Below, one piece after another: positions 13,801 through 19,767 of a stretch of 64,000 nt of DNA. This DNA comes from Bacteroidia bacterium (lineage in GTDB: Bacteria > Bacteroidota > Bacteroidia > Chitinophagales > JAUHXS01), in assembly GCA_030426955.1 (NCBI GenBank), contig JAUHXS010000001.1, forward strand, positions 332,661-396,660, in the 5' to 3' direction. The translations under genes were made by a program, and so were the position numbers. The stretch's first letter is position 1. Every line of letters begins with the position of its first letter. The notes below the pieces were generated by a model. That model had not been told where the DNA came from. It searched no databases and was given only the letters and a program-made list of their open reading frames with translations.

Positions 13801-16800
13801 CACCGTTCCCGATCCAGTCCCATTCCATTTAAACCAAGCCTCTATCGTAACATCAATTAAACTAGTTGTTACAGTAGAACCAACATTCACATAGTCATCA
13901 TTTCCATCAAAATCCAATGCTTCTCCTGCTCCAGTTAATTCCAAAGGAGTTGAGAAATTTGATTCATAGGCACCTAAGTCAAAACCATTGCCTTTAGGAC
14001 GTATTGTATCGTTGATATCTACTGCTGGTGCTCCTGTAGCAGTTCCTACATCTATAGCAGGAGAGGCTTCTTGCAGAGTGTAATCATTTGTAACCGAACT
14101 ATTGAAAAGAGGATCTTGACCTGTTATGTTATTTCCATTATCTGTAAAGTCAGTCCCAGCAGATGCATTATCATATAATGAATATGAAACGTTTATCGCA
14201 CCATTTAATTGGCTAAAATCTCTTCCTGTATTGCCATAAAATATACTATTCTGAACATTGATAACATTACCAGTATTGTTAGAATATATTGCAGCATTAC
14301 TCGTATTTGAAACATTATCTGCAAAAGTACAGTTTGAAATACTTCCACTTCCTGAGTTATAATAGATTATACCTTGTGTTTCTGCAGTATCCTTATATAG
14401 CAGACAGTTTTCTAAAGTTACTGTTGCACTAGCATTATCAACCATAATAGCAGAACCATCGTCTTCTGCATAATTTTCATAAAATATCGTTTTAGAAATG
14501 TGTGCCTCCGTTGTATATGCTAATATTGCACCCCCATCGGCAGTATTACTTCCGTTATCAGTATAGTTATGGTGAATATCACACTCATCTATAATAACTG
14601 TTGAGCCTCCTGAAAACATAAAGGCTCCTCCTCCTTGACTGGCCATTGAGCTGTTGCCTGCTATTTCAGAATGATTAATCACTAATGAGTCCCCTATAAA
14701 ATGGATCGCTCCTCCCTGATTTGTCACACGATTGCCTTCACTTTGTGTACCTAATATTGAATTACTGATAATGATGTCTGATGAAGTCATCCCTCTTATT
14801 GCCGCTCCATTTGTGCTTGCATTATTTATAAACACTACGCTATCTGCTTCTAACCTAGCATCAGATGATAAATAAACGGCACCTCTTGTATTGTTGTCTA
14901 TAGTGATCCCATTAAGATATCCTCTACTACCTAATCCTCCCAAAAACAATGCTCCGCCACTATTTACTGAAATATTGTTTAAGAAATTTCCTCCTGAGAA
15001 TGTTCCTGTAGCGCCATTTGCTAGACATACTCCTGCGCCACTATTACTTACCTTATTTGCTTCAAATTGAGTGTTAATAGTTGTTATAGATTCGCTTGTA
15101 CCATCACCATATATTGCCCCTCCAGTACCTGACGTATCTCCCTTAAAGCTTGAATTTTCAATATATAAAAAGTCGCCAAACTGGTATATGCCTCCTCCAC
15201 CCGTATTTGCTAGGTTGCTATCAATATTACTATTTAGAATAATGGTAGGATCATTAGCATAGATACCCCCACCACGACTACCTGCATGGTTATTGCTAAT
15301 CCTAGAGTTGTTTATAAATACAGAATCAGAAACTGTATTGTAGTATATGCCTCCGCCATTAAGTGTACAATAATTGTTACTAATCTCAGAAGAGTCTATA
15401 AACAATAAATTGCAACTATTCACATATATCCCACCACCACTTCTAGAGGCTCCAGTAACACTATCGCCTGCGATTAAGGTTTTAGAAATCATCAAGGTGT
15501 CTCCATCAAAGTAAATGCCCCCTCCATGTCTTACCGACTTATTTCCATTTGATTTTTCTCCAATGATACCATTTTTAATGTTTGCATTATTGGTAGATCC
15601 GAAGTAAATTGCGCCACCCTCACCATTAACACCACTTGCCTCATTAGAGATAAATGTGTCGTTAGATGACAAATAGGTTACATTTGCAATATCAGGCATA
15701 TGTAGCCCTCCTCCATCACCGGTTGACTCATTATTATCAAATTTATTTCCAATTGATACTAATGTGTCTCCATCAAAGAAAACTGCTCCACCATTTACTC
15801 CTTTACACCTTTCAAAAGCACAATTAAGAAGGGTAAGTTCATCTGTTGTATTGGCATTAAAAAGAATAGCTGCGCCACTTGAGGCAAAGCCTGAAATATC
15901 ATAGTTTTTAACAGTAATATCACTAATTGTCATATTATGGCTACCTACATTGATCTGCATCCATCTGCCAATTACGCCATAGCTTGCACCATCGAAAGTT
16001 GTTGTATTTTTGCCAGCGCCCAATATTGTTACACCTTCATCATTTGCTGTCATAATTCCTTCATCCGTATAATCGCCAGCATCTACAAAAATGGTGTCCT
16101 TAAAAGTAAGATCATTATTGTCTAAAACATACTTCAAGCTACGACAAGGATGCCCTGGTTCTCCGCAACCTGGAACATCTGAGCCCACTATTGTGGTATA
16201 AATGTCTCCAGCTTGACTATTATCATTTACATAAAAGCCATTAGATGATTCGTATGCTCCAATGGTAGGAGGATCATTTCTTTCCTCTCCATTTATGTCT
16301 TCCTCAATGCTTAAGATGCTAAAACCTGCTTCAACAACAGGAGAGCCTTTTTCAAGATCTAAATTATTTCCAGTAGGGTCCAAAAATCGAGGATCTACTT
16401 CTAATGAATTTTCATCGCCATTATTTATGCCTTCTTCTGAGTGGTCTATAGTTGACCAAGTAGTGACATCTGGGTAATTCGCTCCATCAAATTGAACCAC
16501 TTCACCTCCAGGATTCCAAAAAACGTTATAATCACAGAAGTCAAACTTACTTGAACCAGTAATCTCTAAACAAAACTGCCCCCCACCTCCAGTTGTCTGA
16601 AAAATATTATTTCTAACATCCCATCCTAAGTTTGCTCCGCTGCTTCCGAAGTCAACACATGCTTCCATAGTGTAGAAGCTATTAAACTGTAGTGTATTGT
16701 CATTGGATACTCCTGCTCCTACTGCTATCCCCTTAACATTTTCACTGAAATAATTGTTAAATATTTCTGTATTTGTTGCACCGCCTGGCATATTCATGCG

Positions 16801-19431
16801 CAATCCTCTCCACCCCCTTATAAATCTAGACTTGCTAATTTCAGCAGAATCGACTTTAGTCAGGTCAAGCCCAATACTATTGCCTCCTGCAAAAGACAAA
16901 TCAAAAGTACACGATTCAACCTTGAGAAACCTTGCACGATTTGACATATCGTCTCCAGAAAAAGAAATGGCAGTAGGACTGGATGGACCGCTTAAAGAGA
17001 ATGTACATTGTGAAAAATATAAGTTATTTGAATTATTTCCCCCGATATTTTCAATTCGGATCATGTCTAAGTTTGCAGCGCTAAAAAAGCTACAATCTGA
17101 AAATGAGATATCTTCTGATTGAGCAATTCTAATTAAAGAAAGAGCTGCACCAACATTTTCAAACCTAATATTGGATATTTCATAACCCGAGGTATTGAAC
17201 ATATCCAATCCAACTCCAGATGCTTCTCTCCAGTTAGTAACTCCAGGGCCTGCTCCAATAATAACGACTGGAAAAGATTTTGATCCTGCATCTGCTATAG
17301 AAATATTTACATTTTCAACATAAGAACCCGCATCTATATATATGGTATCATTTTCATTGATATCATAATTATCAAAAATATCCTGAATTGATGTTATTGG
17401 GTCTGAGGGACTCATGCCAAAGTTGGTTCCATATGGTGCTCCAATAGCCGTAGTAAAAGTATCACCTGGAGTATTAAGATCGTTTACATAATATTTTCTG
17501 CTCGGAGGATTCGCTTCATGAGCACCCATCCAAAAACCCAAACGAGGTTTACCATCAACATCGTCAGTAATTACAGGAGAAAGATTTGCTGCGTTATCGT
17601 ACAATTCTGCGGGGGTCGTAACTGTCAGATAAAGCAAAGAATCATATTGATAGACTGGATCGAAAGATACAGAGCTTGCATCTTTTCCTGTAGCGGGCTT
17701 CCAAAGGGTTAAAGTCGGGTAATCTACTCCATCATAATGTCCTAAATTTGCAGAATTAGAAAAGTGATCATTATTATCTAAAACATTAACGGTAGTAGCA
17801 TTGTTTATAAATATGGCATATCCTCCTGTACCCTTATTATAAAATATGTTATTTTGAATGTTAATATTGTTACCAGAAGTAGGATAAGAAAACGCAGCTG
17901 CGTTAGGATGATTACTATTCGTAAGCACACTATTATTGTAAACATTTATATAGTCTGACCCAGCAATAAAGAGCGTTCTTGACTCAGCAGATGAGTTATG
18001 AATTGAAGCAAAGTTGTTAGCAATCAAACCCATTTGCCCAAGAGAGCCACTTCCTGAAGTAAAACTAATTGCAGAATGACCAGTATTAATTGATACTTTA
18101 TTATTTCTTGCTTCAAAATCGTAAGAGCATCGATCACAATAAATACCTCTATAACTTATAGTTGCATTGTCAGCAACAACTTGATTTTGAGTTATTTTAA
18201 TGGCAGTATGGTCTCCTAACTCCATCGCTCGATGTCTCTGGTTTCCAAAATAGCAACCATTAATTATTGTACCTAATGCATCAGCGGTCATTGTAGGGTT
18301 TCTAAAGTCTATTCCTATTGCTCCATTCAAGAAGTCACAATATTGAAATTCAATACTATCCTGGGTAAAACTGTCAACAGCAAAAACTAAAGCTCTATTA
18401 TCACCTGTAGAAGAAGTATTAAATGCTTCTATTGAACAGTCAGAAAACTTAATCTTTTTTGCAACTCCTTCCAATACAACTACCCTGCTGTAACCGAAAG
18501 GCTCTCCTAATGCTTTGAGGGTAAGTGCTTCGAAATCTACATATGGAGTTTCTATAATATCTACCACATAGTTACTGTCAGCTACGCTCGCTTGATACTG
18601 AACTACAACATCTTTTCTATCGTTTGTTGCAGAGCTAAAACTGATTGTTTTAGAAGGACTTGTTCCTACAATATTATCGAGTACAAATTGCTCATTATAA
18701 GTACCTGTAGCTACTTCAAAATTCACCTTACAGGCAACTCCAGGACCATTTGTTGGGCCACCATCAGACCTTGTTCCATAACTAAGATCTTCTGCTGCTG
18801 CAGAGAAAGTTCTATAATTGGTTGCACTTGCTGCTTGACTCCCATCAATCGTGTATTCTCCGAGCAAGCCACTTCCACCTGAATAATATACTGTAATTAA
18901 TATATGGTCTATATTTGCAGTTTGAAACCCGAACGTACCATTCTCCACACGGATGGCCACCCCAAAATCTGGTGAATTAACAATAGCAGACGTCAATGAA
19001 ACGCCCCAAGTACCATGACCACTGTAAGCAACATAGGCATCTGTAGACGGCCAAGGGGTAAGAGTTTTTGCATGATTACTCCCTGTTGGAGGCCCCGCAT
19101 CTTTGAGCAACTGCACGTCCGCATCTCTTATGTCAGTTCCTGCTGACTTTTCCATTACAACTACTACACTATCAATAGTGGCTCCATTAGGAATACAAAA
19201 TCCAAAATCTGTTACATAAAGCCAATAAGAAGACTGAAGAAATAAAGAGACATTTGCATGTAAATCATCACTTAAACCTATATTGAATGGTGTACTCCAT
19301 GCAACTCCTCCAGTTGCTACATTTGCCCCTGAACCAGCTGAATTAGGCCCTTGACTTTGTTGCGCACCAGCAATTCTTACTATAAAAAGCAGACAAACTA
19401 AAACCAGTAAGAATCTATATATTCTATGCAT
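1..19431 (-). CDS. Giant secreted multidomain beta-helix protein, C-terminus beyond window
   Basis: The frame opens at ATG 19431 and I find no stop in the parts I translated; it is still open at base 1, so at least 6477 codons lie here and the 3' end is missing. Residues 1-23 form a signal peptide (MHRIYRFLLVLVCLLFIVRIAGA). An N-terminal beta-sandwich-like domain follows (about 25-190), then right-handed beta-helix blocks (about 245-1050), a GGGIYF/GGAIY-rich Pmp-like helix (1065-1800), two LamG-like domains (about 1825-2035 and 2200-2400), another Pmp-like helix (2690-3510), two beta-helix modules opening with CGTLR.AI.YAN (3640-4475), a further Pmp-like helix ending in the choice-of-anchor style NPLF…D.GAFEF (4480-5310), NHL repeats (about 5480-5835) and Ig/PKD-like modules (5855-6477). 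Likely a surface or released adhesin-like T9SS cargo; a type B sorting domain is expected just outside the window but not seen. No catalytic residues are recognisable. Confidence 0.9.
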   Translation of the reverse strand, partial: MHRIYRFLLVLVCLLFIVRIAGAQQSQGPNSAGSGANVATGGVAWSTPFNIGLSDDLHANVSLFLQSSYWLYVTDFGFCIPNGATIDSVVVVMEKSAGTDIRDADVQLLKDAGPPTGSNHAKTLTPWPSTDAYVAYSGHGTWGVSLTSAIVNSPDFGVAIRVENGTFGFQTANIDHILITVYYSGGSGLLGEYTIDGSQAASATNYRTFSAAAEDLSYGTRSDGGPTNGPGVACKVNFEVATGTYNEQFVLDNIVGTSPSKTISFSSATNDRKDVVVQYQASVADSNYVVDIIETPYVDFEALTLKALGEPFGYSRVVVLEGVAKKIKFSDCSIEAFNTSSTGDNRALVFAVDSFTQDSIEFQYCDFLNGAIGIDFRNPTMTADALGTIINGCYFGNQRHRAMELGDHTAIKITQNQVVADNATISYRGIYCDRCSYDFEARNNKVSINTGHSAISFTSGSGSLGQMGLIANNFASIHNSSAESRTLFIAGSDYINVYNNSVLTNSNHPNAAAFSYPTSGNNINIQNNIFYNKGTGGYAIFINNATTVNVLDNNDHFSNSANLGHYDGVDYPTLTLWKPATGKDASSVSFDPVYQYDSLLYLTVTTPAELYDNAANLSPVITDDVDGKPRLGFWMGAHEANPPSRKYYVNDLNTPGDTFTTAIGAPYGTNFGMSPSDPITSIQDIFDNYDINENDTIYIDAGSYVENVNISIADAGSKSFPVVIIGAGPGVTNWREASGVGLDMFNTSGYEISNIRFENVGAALSLIRIAQSEDISFSDCSFFSAANLDMIRIENIGGNNSNNLYFSQCTFSLSGPSSPTAISFSGDDMSNRARFLKVESCTFDLSFAGGNSIGLDLTKVDSAEISKSRFIRGWRGLRMNMPGGATNTEIFNNYFSENVKGIAVGAGVSNDNTLQFNSFYTMEACVDFGSSGANLGWDVRNNIFQTTGGGGQFCLEITGSSKFDFCDYNVFWNPGGEVVQFDGANYPDVTTWSTIDHSEEGINNGDENSLEVDPRFLDPTGNNLDLEKGSPVVEAGFSILSIEEDINGEERNDPPTIGAYESSNGFYVNDNSQAGDIYTTIVGSDVPGCGEPGHPCRSLKYVLDNNDLTFKDTIFVDAGDYTDEGIMTANDEGVTILGAGKNTTTFDGASYGVIGRWMQINVGSHNMTISDITVKNYDISGFASSGAAILFNANTTDELTLLNCAFERCKGVNGGAVFFDGDTLVSIGNKFDNNESTGDGGGLHMPDIANVTYLSSNDTFISNEASGVNGEGGAIYFGSTNNANIKNGIIGEKSNGNKSVRHGGGIYFDGDTLMISKTLIAGDSVTGASRSGGGIYVNSCNLLFIDSSEISNNYCTLNGGGIYYNTVSDSVFINNSRISNNHAGSRGGGIYANDPTIILNSNIDSNLANTGGGGIYQFGDFLYIENSSFKGDTSGTGGAIYGDGTSESITTINTQFEANKVSNSGAGVCLANGATGTFSGGNFLNNISVNSGGALFLGGLGSRGYLNGITIDNNTRGAVYLSSDARLEADSVVFINNASTNGAAIRGMTSSDIIISNSILGTQSEGNRVTNQGGAIHFIGDSLVINHSEIAGNSSMASQGGGAFMFSGGSTVIIDECDIHHNYTDNGSNTADGGAILAYTTEAHISKTIFYENYAEDDGSAIMVDNASATVTLENCLLYKDTAETQGIIYYNSGSGSISNCTFADNVSNTSNAAIYSNNTGNVINVQNSIFYGNTGRDFSQLNGAINVSYSLYDNASAGTDFTDNGNNITGQDPLFNSSVTNDYTLQEASPAIDVGTATGAPAVDINDTIRPKGNGFDLGAYESNFSTPLELTGAGEALDFDGNDDYVNVGSTVTTSLIDVTIEAWFKWNGTGSGTVRYIMMNGHSTNNGYGFFMNAANQLLFRLGNGTSASTAYIPTPNKWTHFAATRRIAGGTWEIYVDGQLRATNNNTPAFPSGDLTIGSREFGTSNFPGQIDEVRIWESELTTAEIRNWMCRKVTDKHPKYSDLVAYYRFDDTTGTTLTDYSGNANHGVLNAMNPATDWVTSGAALGDTSVYLYGGSPVNYTFDNGGVLSLGDFTGAIDGMHIYEVNDSILIDQLPSGISSYDQGGYVGVFKVGDANAGYRPTYNYTGTPLNGSGNEDRVRLLKRQNGADNTWKRASGQLRTNTDNNTISSGYQYGTEYVLGYANSTYPDEPGSGYATRFNSGGSNDEYVAVVPDASLDFGTTRDFTVEMWVKIDDPQTPVTGLLSKANQILNIDDMKGFQLVVNTNTFGAEIGDGLGGLNTAVISTSTIIDDQQPHHLVLSVDRSINTARLYVDGVVEVTVADPVIGQDLTVGDSLFIGTNRLMGEYFDGYIDEVRIWDTLMPESIIRKYMCNKTLNNHPAESRLLAYWRFDDGLIDTLEDLVTGKDGFYRNAENTDRQLSIAPIGDTSVFAYAGVPMLSMLSPSSGQMNLQAFPTGLADSVHLYFVSDTPNNIVLPTGVDSFELSGYWGTYRVGNHTSLIKHELDYTTNPKLNGAVNEASIRLGNRNNNASGSWAVDSFTIADISSNTIYSIYDGNSTGRQEQVIPMYGPGYTFDVDSLEKQDTVFCQGQSFRVYFSSTGIEWPPIPFDTFYAELSDAGGSFTSPDTIGMIVSDVDSFINVVIPIAQVPGITYRIRIQSSVPSATSTDNGYDLTIANTNNYYVNDGSSTNDMFTTNIGIDEPGCGCPSNPCRTVQYVLDNNILGGDTIFIDAGSYPDANIMVNYDDTAVFIGADSSLTVFDGSILGTNMIRAFRFDSTLINLQKVTIKNYDSRGIASEPAGGGVKIKNAQGNCIIDEVVIVDNLAQGAGGIMFENKPNTDATLYLSNSKLDGNYANGRGGAIRSFDRGGFSNLKVENSKIGTLNGNESVSGGGGIYFEGDTLIINNSLFSKNTTSDNGGAVYINDNYATISKTTFRRDSAMGHGGAIYATNNTVLLISDSTRVGIGALGNYANQNGGGIYFDGDDLTVRTSYFISNEASNGGAVYSLAENSTTIQNRSNIGLNTAALDGAGIYIDGQNAQRVYIDNTDIGLNDATGNGGGVYVANNGGSASLYISGLSAIGNLALANTANNGAGVYFDGDTLSLDTAIVSGNIADSNGGALYIENGYVDISICAIEQNAALNNNGGGIYTSSNNPMIMRGTVIDSSFAKENGGALYAATGANILMTNNTLIGVTGKKNRARNGGGIYFNGDSLTITNNSAITSNVASLDGGGIYFAGNELNIQNSNINIDSAGQLGGGIYVHVGNANLNTTNIDGNISTNGGGGVFFFDGDTLKLTASTISRNRVRASSPNDGGAGVRISDGLAIITKCIFDSNYVYNHAAADGGAMKIGGIVKVFQSQFFDNIAPDDGSVVFLGATDSVYLENCLVYDNIAGDDGAIKGIGSSGIEIVNSTIIDNYSTNSSSGGVVTETFAKVDIINSIVYNNETFDFDVLGGNITVDHSIYNMSNGATIFNSSTSYPIFVDSMNNDFSIANPLSPAYNGGISLNAPIVDIVDSARPQKGIWDIGAYEAFFADTLYIDTMLSGLLYCQGDNLEAVVVAVNTYNAASELIFQISDNAGSFASPTNLDTITGFPNVPDTFSVNIPSMLSGTGYRVRAISLNPNFIGIDNGQDISIGQPLLVTSTADDSTCGTLRYAIGYANANPGADTITFDTVAMGGHTIAIVNGQLPLIFDDSTVINGDLSMDGKPDVEIWGGSLNNSEIGLRIQSSYNEIRGLVINQFDSVALEIAGAGSIRNRIVGNYINTDYSGMVDSGRGHLGISINDANSNFIGDGTLVGRNLIAGATTGGGFGSEIRLNNSSGNIVIGNYIGTNITLSGPINAINDLVNVAVRIAGTSSGNIIGDTSLNQYNVIVGRQKGIEIIGDSNIIRGNYVGTDTSETIDMGTIGGGNGINIQSSSNIINYNVIAHHEGSGIRYPSAASSKNMMHQNRFWDNGINRAIWFQVAGVQENIKPPIINNLSADSTLSGTSSPNAFIQIYADSTFEGQIFVDTTRADAAGDWSIQIDLSSLPANVDTLRALQDSLENTSDFSLEFFIDICNNPLLVTSAADDSSCGTLRRAIGYANNNFGADTITFDTIAMGGHTITILSALPDLIDDSTYINGDLNNNNRPDVELYGANVGPITNGLEILSSTNTIKGLVINRFSASGILINTVNARNNTIISNYLGTDYSGLADSGNALDGVRIDNGASNNNIGIPGQGNLLSANTERGCHIISANCHNNIISGNFIGTDVTGNVALGNGFQGISIDADSNQIGLAVVGGGNVIAGNNGENISTSVSKHNILYNNNIGLALDGITVFSAGSASLLIFNDSNQIGGFDPMQANNIRGGNSLGGIYMLGKDNLIHGNSIAQNVGLGIDFNPGAQEGILPPKINNVTVVGTDTIVSGTASPNALIQIYCDSAHEGQAFLDTTLADATGNWSKVINGYGVYGTNGLDSLTALQDSAGNTSKFSAPYFKMPETLGPNYYVNDVLGGDEKWTSATGVDAVGCGTPSNPCRTVQFVLDQYVLNNDTIFIDAGTYPDTNTTITSDVAVFYGVISGGVHNTIFDGTTYGANDKSAFLVQTSGNVFKSIRIRKYNASASPSGSGGALAISGFRGITTLDSMVVDSNLATQGGGVAMVALVGDTNILVIQNSNLVQNQASIRGGAVFADNLGGSFSILIDETNLGDFGQGNAANRGGGLWVSGAEEIVFSNSTIRENIALTGSGGGIFARNSYIVIDSTNINQNRSARDGGGVYFQTSDVNDSLFVTPGSDVSFNKADSVGGGMYIETNSIALIANTLFWDNRAFHGGGIGMPATGSGNLVLQSVFFQRDSSLRNGGAVFVDSNNTIVSISSTYFASIARRGGAIFNNGSASLSQNTIELNRTFNSAANSFGGGIYNAGRMTVGNTAIENNFAHHAGGGIFSGLNSDLYLINNTNVGAQFGGNKSFEGGGLYFNGDTLYAQDVSFEGDSANAGGAIYLARGNATLVSVRIDSNIARINGGGINQANNSSLLGLDDVSLIDNEANIGAGIYSFVPGGSIKILNSIIGNAAQGGNISNTSAGGIYFASDSLVIDSSDIAFNNASSSGGGIELAELANFFSISNSEIHDNNANVLGGGLWIRGSGYASKVRAYNNTSNRGAFLASSGNTGSDTFNLVNSLIYENIALIEAVIFDDEQVTNLLNTTIADNQSLGAAPLSGGIVTTGTGQISAFNTILHGNSVMDARENGGGAIIADHSIFDSISIGVVTTNSVNGNPLFTDAVNDDYTIDTSTSPAVNSGDNSYVAAISTDLDNNDRIIGGIVDMGAFEFVGATITIDSVSPDTTCAGTNLYVCFSKTGTFNLGNVFSVELSDSNGSFSSPTVIDTIIDTVGQCRFIDVPDTIPAGDGYRIRIVSSDPIITGLDNGTDIVITPSSSSAFTGLDSTYCTSSFLQILNPVNPGGTFFGVGIKFSVGLNKWYFDPEEAGIGTHIIGHVICDTTFDTTTILPAPCVDDVVNDSTEKAIKDPQGLFTDCDGQIYTTQPTWLVEVDTFGNASLIAGDSSTSGYRDGYAFDPIASKALMDQPFGIVKDPTGLIYFVDVNNHTVRLLRNDSVITVVGNGSAGTSVGPGVSARLSAPYGLCFSPSLDALYVAQEGGFAGAIPRVKRIDLLSGDYNVTNVIGGGGMDIALYGVNIAASDARLYRPRHIISDNDYLYIADEFRNAIYRYEYATDSITLYAGNPPFPGFTDGTLSEGAGQGGLWLPNGVSVTCNGEVFVADKQNQAIRKIDLSEDSLTTFAGALGISGDVTGSAEDARFNDPTAVSAFIKGFIDVADTRNNKIKRVSLVDWNVSPWNGLDSIYCTTDDPDTSTPFYVCNATYSGPGMSSSGVFDPAVAGAGLHTIQYNYTIGYCGSILTTTIRVVDGVEPQLQDTAYACGLDSVMLDVGLGFDSILWSTTDTTQTITVNTPGLYTVAVTDTNGCMSTDQTEVLPSTPPVVDAGNDTGICIGDTLVLGGIPTGSSAIGILSYQWTPDTFFVDADTVANPRVVALFDTTYIVTVADSNGCASIDTIDVVVNDRPNTNAGVDDTICSGDSIQLNSTASTGLMPYSYQWLPTDSLSNDTIANPWAYPIDTTDYIVTITDANGCSNADTVNILVLPGLTLSLTNDTGICLGDTTTLLAAVAGGTMPYSIQWTPSDSLDCDTCFFTMAWPTSTTSYIFTVVDTYLCSAQDSVQITVNANPIADAGADDSLCIGDTVLIGSLFGSSGGTSPYSYQWAPSDSLSNDTIFNPLAFPTTTTEYQLQVTDANGCIGVDSVNVRVDSLPTIAGAGVDTVLCNGTNLVLYGNTPLVGNGLWQILSGSGNLVDSSQPTTTINGLLFPDTIDLEWSISNGICPTSRDSMTIYNINPLDPNVVISVSPNDTICEGTSVTFSLSTAVDSGLTPSYQWLLNGVNITGATNIHYVTDSLKDGDSVQLIMTVSENCFIVQSDTSTTIQM
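1921..3000 (-). other. NHL-repeat block inside the giant protein
   Basis: The translation shows repeated strings of the form NGV.V…GEVFVADK.NQAIRKI, FAGALGISGD…A.F.DPTAV and QPFGIVKDPTG.IYFVDVNNHTVR. These are the hallmark of NHL six-bladed propellers. The block lies between the last beta-helix and the Ig-like array. Confidence 0.75.
3200..5995 (-). other. Pmp-like beta-helix F of the giant protein
   Basis: The block starts with the opener CG.PSNPCRTVQFVLD…DTIFIDAG.YPD near 5980-5740. It continues with many short turns ending in GGG(I/V/L)(Y/W/F) or GGA(V/I)(F/Y), the pattern of polymorphic-membrane-protein-like beta helices. It closes with NPLFTDAVNDDYTI…D.GAFEF and a beta-sandwich-like domain around 3510-3200 (DTTCAGTNLYVCFS…). 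Confidence 0.75.
6010..8520 (-). repeat. Tandem pair of beta-helix modules with CSLREA-like start motifs
   Basis: Two modules are arranged head to tail. Each starts with VTS(S/T)ADDS(S/T)CGTLR(R/Y)AIGYAN, then ADTITFDT.AMGGHTI and an INGDL segment (about 8500-8260 and 7240-6990). Each is followed by repeats of the N-N-I-I-G-N-x-I-G-T-D type. The start motif resembles the CSLREA family (C-S-L-R-E-A-I..AN), with GT replacing S and R/Y replacing E. The pair looks like an internal duplication. Confidence 0.7.
8880..11365 (-). other. Pmp-like beta-helix D of the giant protein
   Basis: The opener CGCPSNPCRTVQYVLDNN…GDTIFIDAGSYPD lies near 11310-11210. About twenty turns of the GGGIYFDGD / GGAVY type follow, down to about 8880. 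The organisation matches the block at 3500-5995, and the two openers are nearly the same, so these blocks probably arose by duplication. Confidence 0.7.
12240..13990 (-). other. Two LamG-like (concanavalin A fold) domains of the giant protein
   Basis: The first domain (13960-13330) reads LDFDGNDDYVNVG…IEAWFKWNG…IYVDGQLRAT…LTIGSREFG…GQIDEVRIWE…TEIR-type sequence and ends with LVAYYRFDD. The second (about 12850-12240) reads FTVEMWVKIDD…ARLYVDGVVEV…LFIGTNR…GYIDEVRIWD and ends with LLAYWRFDD. This is the standard LamG_3 layout. The folds usually bind carbohydrate or protein ligands. Confidence 0.8.
14010..16240 (-). other. Pmp-like beta-helix C of the giant protein
   Basis: The opener CGEPGHPCRSLKYVLDNNDL…DTIFVDAGDYTD lies near 16170-16060. 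Turns of GGGIYFDGDTL, GGAIYFG and related type follow, down to about 14010, where a closing D.GAYESNF segment leads into the first LamG domain. Confidence 0.7.
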
Positions 19432-19661
19432 TCAAGAAAAAAGTCTAAAAAAATAGACATGATTTTTCGGTCAACAAAGGGCTAAAATAAAGAAAATATA
19501 TACTTAAGTCAACACATATTGACATTATTAATAAGAAATTGTTGAAAACAATTATTCACCAAAAACAAAACGGTGCAGATCAAACAAATAAGTTAATTAC
19601 GACACATAATAATATCAGTTGATTCGCAAGTATGCCTAAAGCAAAACAACACTTGCCTTTC

Positions 19662-19697
19662 TCTTGATCAAAATAGTTTAAACTATTTTGATCAAGA
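19662..19697. promoter_or_regulatory. Perfect 36-bp palindrome in the divergent intergenic region
   Basis: The half-site TCTTGATCAAAATAGTTT (19662-19679) is followed directly by its exact reverse complement (19680-19697); symmetry breaks at 19661/19698. It lies in the 336-bp space between two divergent genes, the giant protein (start 19431) and the small secreted protein (start 19768). Its right arm contains TTTG at 19687-19690, the likely -33 element of the downstream gene. A dimeric repressor operator is the best guess. It could also form a terminator-like RNA hairpin, but there is no spacer loop and no T-run after it. The rest of 19432-19661 shows only short, weak inverted repeats. Confidence 0.75.
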
Positions 19698-19720
19698 ATT
19701 GGTATAACTTGTACCTTAGC
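19687..19720 (+). promoter_or_regulatory. Bacteroidota-type promoter for the small secreted protein
   Basis: TTTG (19687-19690) and TACCTTAGC (19712-19720) are separated by 21 bases. This matches the TTTG / TAnnTTTG arrangement with one mismatch in the -7 box. Transcription would start near 19725, which argues against the GTG at 19726 as start codon and for the ATG at 19768. Confidence 0.5.
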
Positions 19721-19767
19721 ACGCTGTGAGAATAAACAATAAAAAATCACGTTATTGTTGTGGATTG

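Noticed and set aside
209-18882. Many short plus-strand open frames across 1-19431
   Set aside because: They lie opposite the giant minus-strand gene. Their translations show the complement of its codon pattern (rich in P, L and S) and no signal peptide or domain, whereas the minus frame is continuous with clear domains.
19726-19767. GTG at 19726 as start of the small secreted protein
   Set aside because: The predicted transcription start is at about 19725, which would place this GTG at the very 5' end. The ATG at 19768 gives a standard signal peptide.
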